DNA of 64,000 bases from Nocardioides islandensis (GTDB taxonomy: Bacteria > Actinomycetota > Actinomycetes > Propionibacteriales > Nocardioidaceae). The stretch covers positions 61,823 through 125,822 of the forward strand of contig NZ_JADKPN010000016.1 of assembly GCF_015352455.1 (NCBI RefSeq). Reading direction: 5' to 3'. Under the pieces are notes generated by a model that saw only the letters and a program-made list of their open reading frames with translations, was not told the origin of the DNA and made no database searches. Of this stretch, positions 9,926 to 21,431 are shown piece after piece; the stretch's first letter is position 1, and each line of letters starts with the position of its first letter. A program made the translations under genes and the position numbers.

Positions 9926-10662
9926 TCAGTGGCCCTTGCGGATCGCCGTCCTCAGGTCGCTGTTGAGCTGGGAGATCACGTCGAGCGGGATCTCCTTGGG
10001 GCACGCGGCGACGCACTCGCCGATGTTGGTGCAGCCGCCGAAGCCCTCGTGGTCGTGCTGACCGACCATGTCGACGACGCGGCTCCACCGCTCGGCCTGG
10101 CCCTGGGGAAGCTCGCCGAGGTGGGTGACCTTGGCGCCCAGGAACAGCGTCGCCGAGCCGTTGGGACAGGCCGCCACGCAGGCGCCGCAGCCGATGCAGG
10201 TCGCGGCGTCGAAGGCGCGGTCGGCGTTGTCCTTCGGCACCGGCGTCGCGTGGGCGTCCGGGGCGGCGCCGGTGTTCACCGAGATGTACCCGCCGGACTG
10301 GATGATCCGGTCGAAGGCCCCGCGGTCGACGCACAGGTCCTTCAGCACCGGGAACGCCGTGCTGCGCCACGGCTCGATGGTGATCGTGTCGCCGTCGGCG
10401 AAGGACCGCATGTGGAGCTGGCAGGTCGTGGTGCGTTCGGGCCCGTGCGGCTCGCCGTTGATCATCAGCCCGCACATGCCGCAGATGCCCTCGCGACAGT
10501 CGGAGTCGAAGGCGACGGGCTCCTCGCCCTTCTCGTTGAGCTCCTCGTTGAGGACGTCGAGCATCTCCAGGAACGACATGTCGGGGGAGGCCTCGACCTG
10601 GTAGGTCTTCATCTCCCCGGCCGACGCGGTGCTCGCCTGGCGCCAGATGTTCAAGGTCAGCT

Positions 10663-10666
<4 letters not shown>
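9926..10666 (-). CDS. sdhB: Succinate dehydrogenase / fumarate reductase iron-sulfur subunit
   Basis: A 246-residue subunit that carries electrons from the flavoprotein to the membrane quinone site through three iron-sulfur clusters. The [2Fe-2S] ligands are C57, C62, C65 and C82 (DCREGICGMCG). The second domain has CIGCGACVAACP (from C157) and GCTNIGECVAACPKE (from C212) for the [4Fe-4S] and [3Fe-4S] clusters. The GTG start at 10666 overlaps the sdhA stop (GTGA, 4 bases), so the two are translationally coupled. It is the last gene of sdhCAB, and its stop is 6 bases from a repeat hairpin. It belongs to the type with a single large cytochrome b anchor. Confidence 0.96.
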
Positions 10667-12690
<2,024 letters not shown>

Positions 12691-12702
12691 GGGTGCCGCT
12701 CC

Positions 12703-13407
12703 CTACTTGTCGATGACGCCGGCGAGCACGAACACCGGCACGAGGCTGAACCCCACCGAGATCACGAGGGCGATCGTGAACGCCGCCTGCTTGGCGAGCC
12801 GGCGGGAACGGGCGTGCGGCGTGAGGCCGAGCGTCTGGAGCGCGCTCCAGATGCCGTGGTGCAGGTGGGCCCCCAGCATCAGCATCGCCGCCAGGTAGAT
12901 CAGCGTCAGCCACCAGACCTGGAACGAGTCCACGACCAGGTCGTACGGGTCGCTCGTCGGGCCGCCGCTGACGTTGACCTTGCCGATGGTGAAGTTCAGC
13001 AGGTGCCAGACGATGAACAAGAGGATCGTGACACCGCCCCAGCGCATCAGCCGGCTCGCGTACGTCGCTCCGGTGTGCTTCTTGACGACGTACGGCACCG
13101 TGCGAGCGGCCTGCGCGCGCCGCCAGAGCGCGACGGCGCAGCCGACGTGCACGACCAGTGAGAGCACCAGCACGACCCGCGTGACGAACAGCAGCCCGCC
13201 GAACGGCAGCATCGGCTCGGCGAACGTGCGCAGGTGGTGGGCGTACTCGTTGTACGCGTCGTGCCCGGCGAAGGCCTTGAGGTTGCCGTACATGTGCAGG
13301 GCGACGAAGGCGAGGAACAGCAGACCGCTGACGGCCATCAGGATCTTCAGGGCGATGGTGGTGCGAACGCCTCGGGTGCCCTTCACCAAGGTGCTGGTGG
13401 TTGCCAC
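12703..13407 (-). CDS. sdhC: Succinate dehydrogenase cytochrome b membrane anchor (single-subunit type)
   Basis: A 234-residue membrane anchor of the fused five-helix type used by complexes that pair with a Bacillus/Actinobacteria-like SdhAB. Hydrophobic helices lie at about residues 18-38, 72-95, 120-138, 155-180 and 205-228. Histidines suited to ligate haem b lie in or near the helices (HMYGN, VVHVG, VWHLLNF, AHLHHG). It hands electrons to menaquinone. The GTG at 13407 follows a leaderless-type -10 box (13416-13421), which supports this start. It is the first gene of the sdhCAB operon, and a sigma-factor gene is transcribed away from it. Confidence 0.92.
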   Translation of the reverse strand: MATTSTLVKGTRGVRTTIALKILMAVSGLLFLAFVALHMYGNLKAFAGHDAYNEYAHHLRTFAEPMLPFGGLLFVTRVVLVLSLVVHVGCAVALWRRAQAARTVPYVVKKHTGATYASRLMRWGGVTILLFIVWHLLNFTIGKVNVSGGPTSDPYDLVVDSFQVWWLTLIYLAAMLMLGAHLHHGIWSALQTLGLTPHARSRRLAKQAAFTIALVISVGFSLVPVFVLAGVIDK

Positions 13408-13415
13408 GGCACAGC

Positions 13416-13421
13416 ACGCTA
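13416..13421 (-). promoter_or_regulatory. -10 box of the sdhCAB operon
   Basis: On the minus strand TAGCGT lies 8 bases before the GTG of sdhC, as in leaderless actinobacterial transcripts. The -35 is not clear. Confidence 0.45.
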
Positions 13422-13541
13422 TCGCCAGCGGCGTCGCACGCCGACCCCTGGAGGGGTGTGAACGTGCACGCGCGTGACCAGCCTGGGTCGACCATCCGTG
13501 GGTGCGCGAGTGAGATGGTGGCGCTGACGTCGACCGAGAAA

Positions 13542-13560
13542 GTTGGGCTCTCGACCCAAC
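13542..13560. promoter_or_regulatory. Inverted repeat upstream of the second sigma-factor gene
   Basis: gttggg (13542-13547) and cccaac (13555-13560) are perfect inverted copies 7 bases apart, 45 bases before the ATG at 13605. This could be an operator or an mRNA hairpin controlling the sigma/membrane-protein pair. Confidence 0.4.
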
Positions 13561-13604
13561 ACTTCGGCCATGCTCGTGCGTTAGGTGTCCGAAAGGGGGC
13601 CGCC

Positions 13605-14111
13605 ATGGACGAGTCAGCGTTCGTCGAGTACGTGGCGGCGCGGCGGCCGCAGCTGTTCCGGACCGCGTTCCTGATCTGTGGGGATCCGCATCGTGCCGAG
13701 GACGTCGTCCAGGACGCGTTGACCCGGCTGTACGCAGCGTGGGGCCGGGTCGAGCGGATGGACAACATCGACGGCTACGTGCGTTCGATCATCGTGAATG
13801 CGCACTACAGCGACCGGCGCAGGCCATGGCGGCGTGAACGGCCCACGGAGCCCCGCGACGTACCACTCGAGCCGGGGTTCGCGGTCGAGGACGCCCAGGT
13901 GATCAGGGCCGCGCTCGGGGCGCTTCCGCCGGGCCAACGCCGGGTGATCGTGCTGCGCCACATCTGGAACCTCACCATCGAGGAGACCGCCGCAGAGCTG
14001 CGGATCAGCACGGGCACCGTGAAGAGCCAGAGCGCCGACGCGCTCGCGGCGCTCCGGCGGACACTCGCCCCGGCGTTCGGGGCCGCACTCGGGCAGGGAG
14101 AAGAACGATGA
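13605..14111 (+). CDS. SigE-family (ECF-like) RNA polymerase sigma factor
   Basis: A 168-residue sigma factor of the actinobacterial SigE-related group (annotated as SigE family in many genomes, not the stress factor SigE itself). Region 2 includes FLICGDPHRAEDVVQDALTRLY (in part GDPHRAEDVVQDAL) near residues 24-45. Region 4 includes LTIEETAAELRISTGTVKSQ near residues 125-145, and SADALAALRR follows, as usual for this group. ATG 13605 is chosen for gaaaggggg 5 bases upstream. The next gene starts inside its stop codon (ATGA), so the two form a translationally coupled pair. Confidence 0.92.
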   Translation: MDESAFVEYVAARRPQLFRTAFLICGDPHRAEDVVQDALTRLYAAWGRVERMDNIDGYVRSIIVNAHYSDRRRPWRRERPTEPRDVPLEPGFAVEDAQVIRAALGALPPGQRRVIVLRHIWNLTIEETAAELRISTGTVKSQSADALAALRRTLAPAFGAALGQGEER

Positions 14112-15172
14112 ACCACGAACAGGACGTGTTGAGCCGGCTGGTGGAGTACCACGACCACATCGCTGCGCCCCTCGTGCCCCTCGCCGACGACCTCCGCCGC
14201 GGTCGTGGCCGGGTACGACGCAACCGCGGCCTGCTCGCCGCGGGCGTGGCTCTCGGGGTTGTCGCGGTGGTCGCGGCGGTGTCGCTGTCCGACGGCGGCC
14301 GTTCGGCTGACGACGTGCCGCAGCCGGCAGACCCGTCAGGGTTGACCACTCCGCTGGTTGCGCCGGAGTCCCTGCTCGACGTGTCCGAGCTCGGCTTCCA
14401 CATCGAGCCGGTGCCCTTCCTGGTAGCGAACGGCGACTGGGCGATCGACCAGGACCGGCAGTCGGCCGGTGTCCGGGTCTTCGGTGGCGACAGCAACGGC
14501 ATGGAGTTGCAGGTTGAGGTGTACTACGAGGGCCGGCCTTTCGAGCTGCCCAGGAACGGGACCCGCGAACCCGTCACCGTCCATGGCCTCCCCGGCACCT
14601 ACATCGAGCTGAGCACGCAAGGCGGCGGAGGCCACGCGGCCATCCTGGCCTGGGAGTACGCACCGGACTCGTGGGCCACCGTGTCCGCAGGCTGGATCGA
14701 ATCGGCGCTGCCCTCGGACCTGCGCAGCAAGATGCTCGGCGCTGCCGCGGCCGTCCGCCCCGGAGGCGAGGCCCTGCGCGTCCCGGTCCGCGTCGGCACG
14801 ATGCCCGCGTCGCTGCCGTCGCTGGAGGCCGCTCACGACGTGAGCGTGGCCTTCTGGGACGGAGACTGGCAGTGGTGGCTGTCGCTCGACGATGCCATCC
14901 ACATCCACGCCACTGCCGAGACAGGCAGCGACTGCGAAGGCGACGACGGCAGCCTCCACCCGGCGAGCTTCACCTACCGCGGGCACGCCGGCTGTCTCGT
15001 GGACGGCGAGCGCATCGGCCTCAGCCTTGACGAAGCCCAGGTGTTCATCGACTTCGTCGACGCCGACCCGAAGCCGCCGATCAACGACCTGAAGCAGGTG
15101 CTGGCGGACCTGGGCATCGCGTCGGATGACGCGTCCACGTGGTTCGACCTGAGGACCGCCCTGGGTGGCTGA
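14108..15172 (+). CDS. Single-pass membrane protein coupled to the SigE-family sigma factor
   Basis: A 354-residue protein of unknown function. A short charged N-terminus of about 35 residues (RRGRGRVRRNRG) is followed by one membrane helix (about 38-57, LLAAGVALGVVAVVAAVSL) and a long extracytoplasmic domain without a recognised family. That domain has two Cys near residues 279 and 299 (DCEGDDG, GCLVDG) that might form a disulfide. The ATGA overlap with the sigma gene implies stoichiometric expression. The layout (short inner tail, one helix, large outer domain) is the same as in the unrelated pair at 5481-7083. A role in controlling the sigma factor is inference from context. Confidence 0.75.
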   Translation: MNHEQDVLSRLVEYHDHIAAPLVPLADDLRRGRGRVRRNRGLLAAGVALGVVAVVAAVSLSDGGRSADDVPQPADPSGLTTPLVAPESLLDVSELGFHIEPVPFLVANGDWAIDQDRQSAGVRVFGGDSNGMELQVEVYYEGRPFELPRNGTREPVTVHGLPGTYIELSTQGGGGHAAILAWEYAPDSWATVSAGWIESALPSDLRSKMLGAAAAVRPGGEALRVPVRVGTMPASLPSLEAAHDVSVAFWDGDWQWWLSLDDAIHIHATAETGSDCEGDDGSLHPASFTYRGHAGCLVDGERIGLSLDEAQVFIDFVDADPKPPINDLKQVLADLGIASDDASTWFDLRTALGG

Positions 15173-15255
15173 GCGAGGACGGTCCGCGATGCGGTCGTGG
15201 ACGGTGCCCGACGGAGCCTCGGCCGTCGTTCGCCGTCTGGGAGGATGGGTGCCCG

Positions 15256-16716
15256 ATGGCTCCCTCGACCGAGACCGCCACCCAGGCGCTACACCGCCTC
15301 ACCTCGTACGGCAGGTACGACGCGTCGGACCCTGACCTGAACTGGGCGCCGCCCGTGGACGATCCCCGCGTGGTCGCGGACCTGGTCGTGAACGACACCG
15401 ACCGCCTCCCCTGGTTCTACAAGCGGTACCCGGACGGGCTCCCGACGGTGTCGCTCCCGCGCGACCTGCCGACCACCGCGGCACCCGCGGTCGCGGTCCT
15501 CGCCGGAACCGCTGCGATCGCTCCTGGCACGCTCGACCTGCCCCAGCTCTCGCGGGTGCTGCACCTGGCGGCCGGCATCGTGCGGACGACGGTCCGGCCG
15601 TACGCCACCTGGCTGTACCGCAACGCGGGCTCGGCCGGCGGACGGTTCCCGCTGGAGCTGTACGTCGCCGTGCCGGACGGCCACGGCGTCCCGGCCGGCG
15701 TGCACTGGTACCACCCGCAGGAGCACGCGCTCGTCCGGATCGGTCCGGCTCCGGACGGCGGGACGCCCACCGTCGTCGTCACCGGCGTCCCCTGGCGGAC
15801 CGGGTGGAGCTACCGCGAGCGGGGATACCGTCACGTCTACTGGGACGCGGGGACGATGCTCTCGCACCTGCTGGCCGCGGCCGCATCGGCGGGGTTGGAG
15901 CCCGCCCTCACCACGAGGTTCCCCGACGGCGACGTCACGACGCTGGTCGGCGCCGACGGCGTCCACGAGTGGCCGGTCGCGCTGGTCACGATGGGCGGAG
16001 GGTCACCCGCCGTCGCCGCGGCCGGCCCCGCCGTGGCTGGACAGGTCGACGTCGCGCCCGTCGAGTTCCCGCTCGTGACGGCGGCGCAGCGCGCCGGTGA
16101 CCTGGACGCGCTCGGATCGCCGTGGCCCTCGGCGCCGCCCGTGGGTGTCCCGGTGGTGGACGGCCCGTCGCTCGACGAGGTGATCCGGTCGCGTGGCTCG
16201 ACCAGGCTCCTCGACCCGACCCGGAGTGTCTCGCTCGACATGTTCCGGACGTCGATGCTCGCCGGGACGCGCGGGATCGACGTGGCGCACGTGGTCGCGG
16301 TGCACGCGGTCGACGAGATGGCGCCCGGCATCTACCTGTGGCCCGAGCCCGACCCGCGGCGGGTCGGCGACGTCCGCGACGAGCTCTACGTCCTCGCGCT
16401 CGAGCAGGGCCTCGCCCAGGAGGCGGCGTTCGTCACGATCGGGATCGCCGACGTGGGGTCGCTCGACGATCGCGCCTACCGCGAGGCCCAGCTGGGCTCG
16501 GGCATCGTGGAGGGCCGGCTGCACCTCCTCGCGTACGCGATGGGCGCCGCCGCCTCCGGCATGACGTTCGCCGACAGCGAGATCGCCGACGTGGTGGGCG
16601 AGCCGGCCGACGGGCTGCTCCTCACCTGCGTGGGCGTGCCCGAGTACCGGTCGGCGACCGCCGGACCCCCCGGCGCGCCCGTCGAGGTCGCGAAGGTGAC
16701 GCCGCGCACGTCCTAG
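15256..16716 (+). CDS. Double-domain SagB-type nitroreductase-like oxidoreductase
   Basis: A 486-residue protein of the FMN-dependent nitroreductase superfamily with two tandem SagB-like domains. The first (about residues 50-265) has GGRFPLELYVAV, GVHWYHPQEHALVRIG and the WRTGWSYRERGYRHVYWDAG segment seen in SagB/ThcOx azoline dehydrogenases. The second (about 300-480) starts SLDEVIRSRGSTRLLD. SagB enzymes oxidise thiazolines or oxazolines in ribosomal peptides, but no cyclodehydratase or precursor gene is visible here, so the substrate is open. ATG 15256 is chosen for gggagg upstream. It lies 83 bases after the sigma/membrane pair and ends 105 bases before another sigma gene. Confidence 0.75.
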   Translation: MAPSTETATQALHRLTSYGRYDASDPDLNWAPPVDDPRVVADLVVNDTDRLPWFYKRYPDGLPTVSLPRDLPTTAAPAVAVLAGTAAIAPGTLDLPQLSRVLHLAAGIVRTTVRPYATWLYRNAGSAGGRFPLELYVAVPDGHGVPAGVHWYHPQEHALVRIGPAPDGGTPTVVVTGVPWRTGWSYRERGYRHVYWDAGTMLSHLLAAAASAGLEPALTTRFPDGDVTTLVGADGVHEWPVALVTMGGGSPAVAAAGPAVAGQVDVAPVEFPLVTAAQRAGDLDALGSPWPSAPPVGVPVVDGPSLDEVIRSRGSTRLLDPTRSVSLDMFRTSMLAGTRGIDVAHVVAVHAVDEMAPGIYLWPEPDPRRVGDVRDELYVLALEQGLAQEAAFVTIGIADVGSLDDRAYREAQLGSGIVEGRLHLLAYAMGAAASGMTFADSEIADVVGEPADGLLLTCVGVPEYRSATAGPPGAPVEVAKVTPRTS

Positions 16717-16785
16717 TCCCCGCACGACCCGAGCGCTGCAGAGCCGGCGAGAGTCCCGCAATCCGCGTATTGACGTCGGCGGACG

Positions 16786-16813
16786 GGAACCAAAAGGCGT
16801 AGCCACTGCGACA
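16786..16813 (+). promoter_or_regulatory. Putative ECF-type promoter of the sigma/ABC operon
   Basis: ggaacc (16786-16791) looks like the -35 element (GGAAC) of ECF promoters, and gcgaca (16808-16813), 16 bases on, could be the -10. The ATG follows 8 bases later. Such a promoter would let the sigma factor at 16822 activate its own operon. Confidence 0.4.
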
Positions 16814-16821
16814 GTGAGGTC

Positions 16822-17391
16822 ATGGGCACCACCCCGATCGTGACCGACGCAGCACTGGTGGCTGCGGTCGCGGAGGGGGACATGACGGCGCTGCGGGAGC
16901 TCTACGGGCGGCACGGCGCCTGGCTGCACGCCCGGCTCCTCCGCCGCTGCAACGATCCGGAGGTCGTCGTCGAGGTCGTGCAGGACACCTTCGTCACGCT
17001 CTGGAAGGACGCGCGGCGGTTCCGTCACGACGGCGAGGTCGGTGCGTGGCTGTGGGGCATCGCGTTCCGGCGGATGGTCTCGCGGCTGCGGTCCCGGCGG
17101 GACGCGGTGCTCATCCCGGATTGGGACGTGCCGCCGGCGCCGCCGCAGGTGATGCCCTCCGCCGAGGACCAGGTGCTGCTCGGAGTCGAGTACGGCGATC
17201 TGGCAGCGGGGTTGCGACGCCTGTCACCGGAGTTCCGCTCGGTGGTGCAGGCCGTCGTGCTCGACGGCCTGACCACGAAGGAGGCGGGACGACTTCTCGG
17301 TGTCCGCGAGAACACCGTGAAGACGAGACTCCACCGCGCCAAGGCACAGCTGAGGACCGCGCTCACCGAGCCGCAGGAGGGATGGCGATGA
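16822..17391 (+). CDS. ECF-family RNA polymerase sigma factor
   Basis: A 189-residue group 4 sigma factor. Region 2 (about residues 20-90) includes VVVEVVQDTFVTLWKDARRF and GAWLWGIAFRRMVSRLR. Region 4 (about 125-180) includes LTTKEAGRLLGVRENTVKTR and HRAKAQLRTAL. The stop codon overlaps the start of the zinc-finger membrane protein (ATGA). It opens a compact operon running to 21244 with an ABC transporter, and the GGAAC-type promoter just upstream suggests autoregulation. The likely target of regulation is this ABC system, though other promoters cannot be excluded. Confidence 0.92.
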   Translation: MGTTPIVTDAALVAAVAEGDMTALRELYGRHGAWLHARLLRRCNDPEVVVEVVQDTFVTLWKDARRFRHDGEVGAWLWGIAFRRMVSRLRSRRDAVLIPDWDVPPAPPQVMPSAEDQVLLGVEYGDLAAGLRRLSPEFRSVVQAVVLDGLTTKEAGRLLGVRENTVKTRLHRAKAQLRTALTEPQEGWR

Positions 17392-18217
17392 CCACGGGGA
17401 CCCAGGGTTGGCACGCCGACTCGGCGCTGCTGTCGAGCTACCTCGCCGGAGACCTCGATGCGGTCACCGGCGCCTCGGTCGAGCAGCACGTCAGCCGATG
17501 TGCGACGTGCCGGGCGACGGTCGGGCGACTGGTGGAGCCACAGCTGCTCGAGCAGACGTGGACCGGCATCCGCGACGTCGTCGAGCGTCCGGCTCTGCCG
17601 TTCGCCGTGCGCCTCGCCCGGCGGTGCGGGCTCTCGGAGCCGACGGCGGTTCTGCTCGCGTCGGCGGCCTCGCTGCGCGGTGCCTGGCTGGTCGGCGCCT
17701 TCTTGTCGTTGTCGTTCGCGACGTTGGCCGCCTACGCGTCAGGCGGAACGGCGCTCGCCCCGTTCCTCCTGGCCGCGCCGCTGGCGCCGGTGCTCGGTGT
17801 CGCCGCCGCCTACGGCCCGCGTCAGGACCCGCTCGAGGCGCTGATCGCCACCGCGCCGTACGGGCGGACCCGGCTGATCCTGCTGCGCACGATCGGCGTC
17901 CTGGTGTCGGTGCTGCCGGTCACCGTCCTGCTCGGCCTCGCCATTCCCGGGCCGCCGTGGCTCGCCGCGGCGTGGCTCGGCCCTGCCCTGGCGCTGGTGC
18001 CGGTGCTGCTGGCGCTGGCCGGCTTCGTCGGGCCACGGACCGCGGCGGCCGTCGTGTCGCTGCTCTGGTCCGGTGTCGTGCTCGGCTCGACGCGTGCCCT
18101 TGCGCCCACCTGGCCGGTCGAGGCCGCCCAGCAGGGGGTCTACCTCGGGCTGGCCGTGGTCGCCTGTGCCGTGATCGCGATCCGGGCCGGTGCCGACCGG
18201 CAGCCGGGGGTGGCGTT

Positions 18218-18221
<4 letters not shown>
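17388..18221 (+). CDS. Zinc-finger (zf-HC2) anti-sigma-like protein with multiple membrane helices
   Basis: A 277-residue protein. Its N-terminus carries the HxxxCxxC zinc-binding signature of anti-sigma factors (H34, C38, C41 in VEQHVSRCATCRATVG), so it probably holds the preceding ECF sigma factor inactive. From about residue 95 it has roughly six membrane helices, more than the single helix usual in zf-HC2 anti-sigma factors, and resembles an ABC-2 permease-like unit. ATG 17388 is chosen because it overlaps the sigma stop (ATGA) and aggagg stands 7 bases upstream; ATG 17382 is possible. The ABC ATPase gene starts in its stop codon (GTGA), tying sensing to transport. Confidence 0.82.
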
Positions 18222-19093
<872 letters not shown>

Positions 19094-19122
19094 CGCTGTC
19101 CCGACCACACCTGGAGCGACCG

Positions 19123-20019
19123 ATGAGCAGTCTTTCCATACCCACCTCCGGCATCGCGGGCCACCGCGCGATGGCCGTCATCGAGGCCCGCCGGATGGCC
19201 CGCCACCCCGTCTTCGTCCTCGGCGTCGTCCTCGGCTTCCTCGTGCTGGGGTTGTACGTCGTCCTCGTCGGCGACGAGAAAGGGCTCCCGGTGGCGCTCA
19301 CGCTGCCGTTGCTGGGCGCCTTCTACATCGGCCTGACCAGTGTGATCGCCGCCGCCTGGCTCACCCGGTCCACGGAAGTCGCCGTGGAGGCCGTCGCGAC
19401 CGCACCCGGCACCGAGGCCCGCCGGACGCTCGCCCTCGCCGCGGCCGGCATCCCGCCGTTCCTGGCCGGGCTGGTCTTCACGGCCGCCCTCGTGGTCAGC
19501 GCGAGGGGTATCGGCGTGGCTCCGCAGGAGTGGTGGTTCGGCACGCTTCCCGACTGGCAGGTGTGGAGCATCGTGCTTCTCTGCCCGGTCGCATGCCTGG
19601 ACGGTGCGCTGCTGGGCGTGCTGACCGGCCGCTGGCTCCGCTTCCGCGGCGCCCCGGCCATGGTGGTGGTCGCACTCATCGTGGTGACGCTGCTCGGGCA
19701 GGTCCCGCTCCTGGAGACCAGCAGCTCCGAGTGGCGGCTCTGGGTGCCGTGGGCCATCTTCCACACCGGCGACAACGCGGACGGAACGCAGACGCTCATC
19801 GCCGGCAACCCGGCCGCCTATCTCTGCTACCTGCTGGCTCTCGGCGCCCTCGCCGTCCTGGGGGCGATGTGGCACGACCGCACTGCCAGGACGCCCAGGT
19901 TCCGCATCCTCGTCGCGGCCGTCGCGGCCGCCGCGCTGGCGTTCTTCGTCCTCGCGGCCACCACCGGCAACCACGACAACCGGGTCTCCGACCCGATCCC
20001 GTCACGAGCGACGAGTTGA
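19123..20019 (+). CDS. ABC-2-type transporter membrane protein
   Basis: A 298-residue inner-membrane protein, probably the permease of the ATPase encoded 29 bases upstream. It has about six hydrophobic segments: residues 27-45, 52-75, 98-120, 138-165, 175-190 and 230-248, with another at 262-285. The start at ATG 19123 follows ggag 7 bases upstream. The next gene begins with TTG in its stop codon. The N-terminal AVIEARRMARHPVFVLGVVLG resembles the entry helix of ABC-2 permeases. No substrate motif is visible. Confidence 0.8.
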   Translation: MSSLSIPTSGIAGHRAMAVIEARRMARHPVFVLGVVLGFLVLGLYVVLVGDEKGLPVALTLPLLGAFYIGLTSVIAAAWLTRSTEVAVEAVATAPGTEARRTLALAAAGIPPFLAGLVFTAALVVSARGIGVAPQEWWFGTLPDWQVWSIVLLCPVACLDGALLGVLTGRWLRFRGAPAMVVVALIVVTLLGQVPLLETSSSEWRLWVPWAIFHTGDNADGTQTLIAGNPAAYLCYLLALGALAVLGAMWHDRTARTPRFRILVAAVAAAALAFFVLAATTGNHDNRVSDPIPSRATS

Positions 20020-20606
20020 ACGCTCGGTTCTGGTACCTGCGGCGCGGCGTGGCGTGGCACCCGGTGCTCGGGGCCTGTGGCGCCGCGGCCATCACCGCAG
20101 TCCTGCTCGCGCGGTGGCCTGACGACGCCTTCCTGCTCGCCCCGGCGCTGCTCGCGTGCTGTGCGGCCGCCGCGGCGTTCGTCTACGACGAAGACGGCCT
20201 TCCGGTGGTGGCCGTGACCCCGCGCGGCGCGAGCTGGCGGCGCGTCAACCGGCTCTGTGTGGCGCTGGTGCCGCTGTCGCTGTGGGCATTGATCGTGAGC
20301 GTGCGGCCCGGCCACGTGTCCCTGGCACAGCCGGGCTGGTGGCTGCTGGGAGGCTCGACCGTCCTGCTCGTCACCGGCCTGGCGGCGCTCGCCTCCCGAC
20401 GACTCGTCCCGACGCCCGGCGCCCTGCTCGCCCCGGTGGTGGCGATCGCCGCGGTCGCGCCGGTGACGTTCGCCGGGTTGTTCAGCTGGGGAACGCTCTA
20501 TCCCATCGGTGACTTCCCGGATCCCGTGCGAACGGTGTGGCTGGGGGTGGCGCTGACCGGCGCAGCCCTCAGTGCCCTGGCGCTCCGGCCAGGACTACGC
20601 CCATGA
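20016..20606 (+). CDS. Hypothetical membrane protein of the sigma/ABC operon
   Basis: A 196-residue protein of unknown function with about six hydrophobic segments spread through its length (for example ACGAAAITAVLLA, LLAPALLACCAAAAAFVY, WWLLGGSTVLLVTGLAALA). A TTG start at 20016 is proposed because it overlaps the permease stop codon (TTGA, 4 bases) in the style of this operon; GTG 20048 is an alternative. The coding frame is clear from the hydrophobic pattern and third-position GC. It probably forms part of, or assists, the ABC-2 complex. Confidence 0.65.
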   Translation: MNARFWYLRRGVAWHPVLGACGAAAITAVLLARWPDDAFLLAPALLACCAAAAAFVYDEDGLPVVAVTPRGASWRRVNRLCVALVPLSLWALIVSVRPGHVSLAQPGWWLLGGSTVLLVTGLAALASRRLVPTPGALLAPVVAIAAVAPVTFAGLFSWGTLYPIGDFPDPVRTVWLGVALTGAALSALALRPGLRP

Positions 20607-21244
20607 AGACCGCGGCGGTTCCACGGTCTGCGGCGCGTGAGCCGGGGTCGCTGCTGACCAAGGCGAGTAGGACGGTGCCCCGCGCAGCTTTGCTGGTGAC
20701 CGGGGGCGGGCTCTGCGGGCTTGCCTGGGCGTCGGGGCTTCGGGGCTTCATGGCCCAGATCACCGACGAGTCGAGTGTGAGTTGGTTCGGAACGTTCGGC
20801 TTCGTCCTTCTGCCGGGCCTCGCGATCGGAATGACCCTCGGGTGGGCAGAACATGTCCGAAGGACGGGCGGTCGCCGCGGCTGGCGTTGGCTGGCCCTCT
20901 CACCGCTGTTGTTCGCTGCGGTTCTGTTCAGTGAAGGACCGCTCGGGGTGCTCGGCATCTTCGAGGACGGAATCGGAGGGGGAGCACTCGGTGTCCCGCT
21001 CTACGCCATGGCCGGCGGCTTCGCGCTGTCGGGCCGCGGCCCCCGATGGGCTCGAGCACTGTGCGGTGGCCTCGCCCTCACTGCGATCCCCATCTGGGCG
21101 CTCACGGTCGAGTCGTTCGGCGGACCCGACCTCGCCGTGACCACAGCACGAGGGCTCTGGGTCGCGATCTACTACTACTCGTTCCTCGCCGTCTTCAGCC
21201 TCGGTGCGGCCATCCCGCACCGCGCGTTGGACGTCGCGCCATGA
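20603..21244 (+). CDS. Hypothetical membrane protein, last gene of the sigma/ABC operon
   Basis: A 213-residue protein of unknown function with a charged N-terminus of about 28 residues and about five membrane helices (near 29-47, 62-82, 98-115, 130-150, 155-172, 185-205). ATG 20603 overlaps the preceding stop (ATGA). A perfect 6-bp hairpin follows the stop directly, consistent with the operon ending here. No family was recognised. Confidence 0.7.
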   Translation: MKTAAVPRSAAREPGSLLTKASRTVPRAALLVTGGGLCGLAWASGLRGFMAQITDESSVSWFGTFGFVLLPGLAIGMTLGWAEHVRRTGGRRGWRWLALSPLLFAAVLFSEGPLGVLGIFEDGIGGGALGVPLYAMAGGFALSGRGPRWARALCGGLALTAIPIWALTVESFGGPDLAVTTARGLWVAIYYYSFLAVFSLGAAIPHRALDVAP

Positions 21245-21262
21245 AGCGGCGAAGCTGCCGCT
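21245..21262 (+). terminator. Possible terminator of the sigma/ABC operon
   Basis: agcggc-gaagct-gccgct forms a perfect 6-bp stem directly after the stop codon at 21244. There is no U-tract. Confidence 0.35.
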
Positions 21263-21431
21263 GAGCCCGCCGTACGTGCTCGTCGGCCAATCGGGTGGCG
21301 GCAACCTCCCGCCAGACCGCAGCGGTAGACGCTCTTGGATCCTCACCGCCCTTGGGCGGTCTCGCGGTGGTCGCGACGCAGGACGCCTTGTGGCACGCTC
21401 CAGAGACACGTGCGATCGCGAGGGGCAGCGC

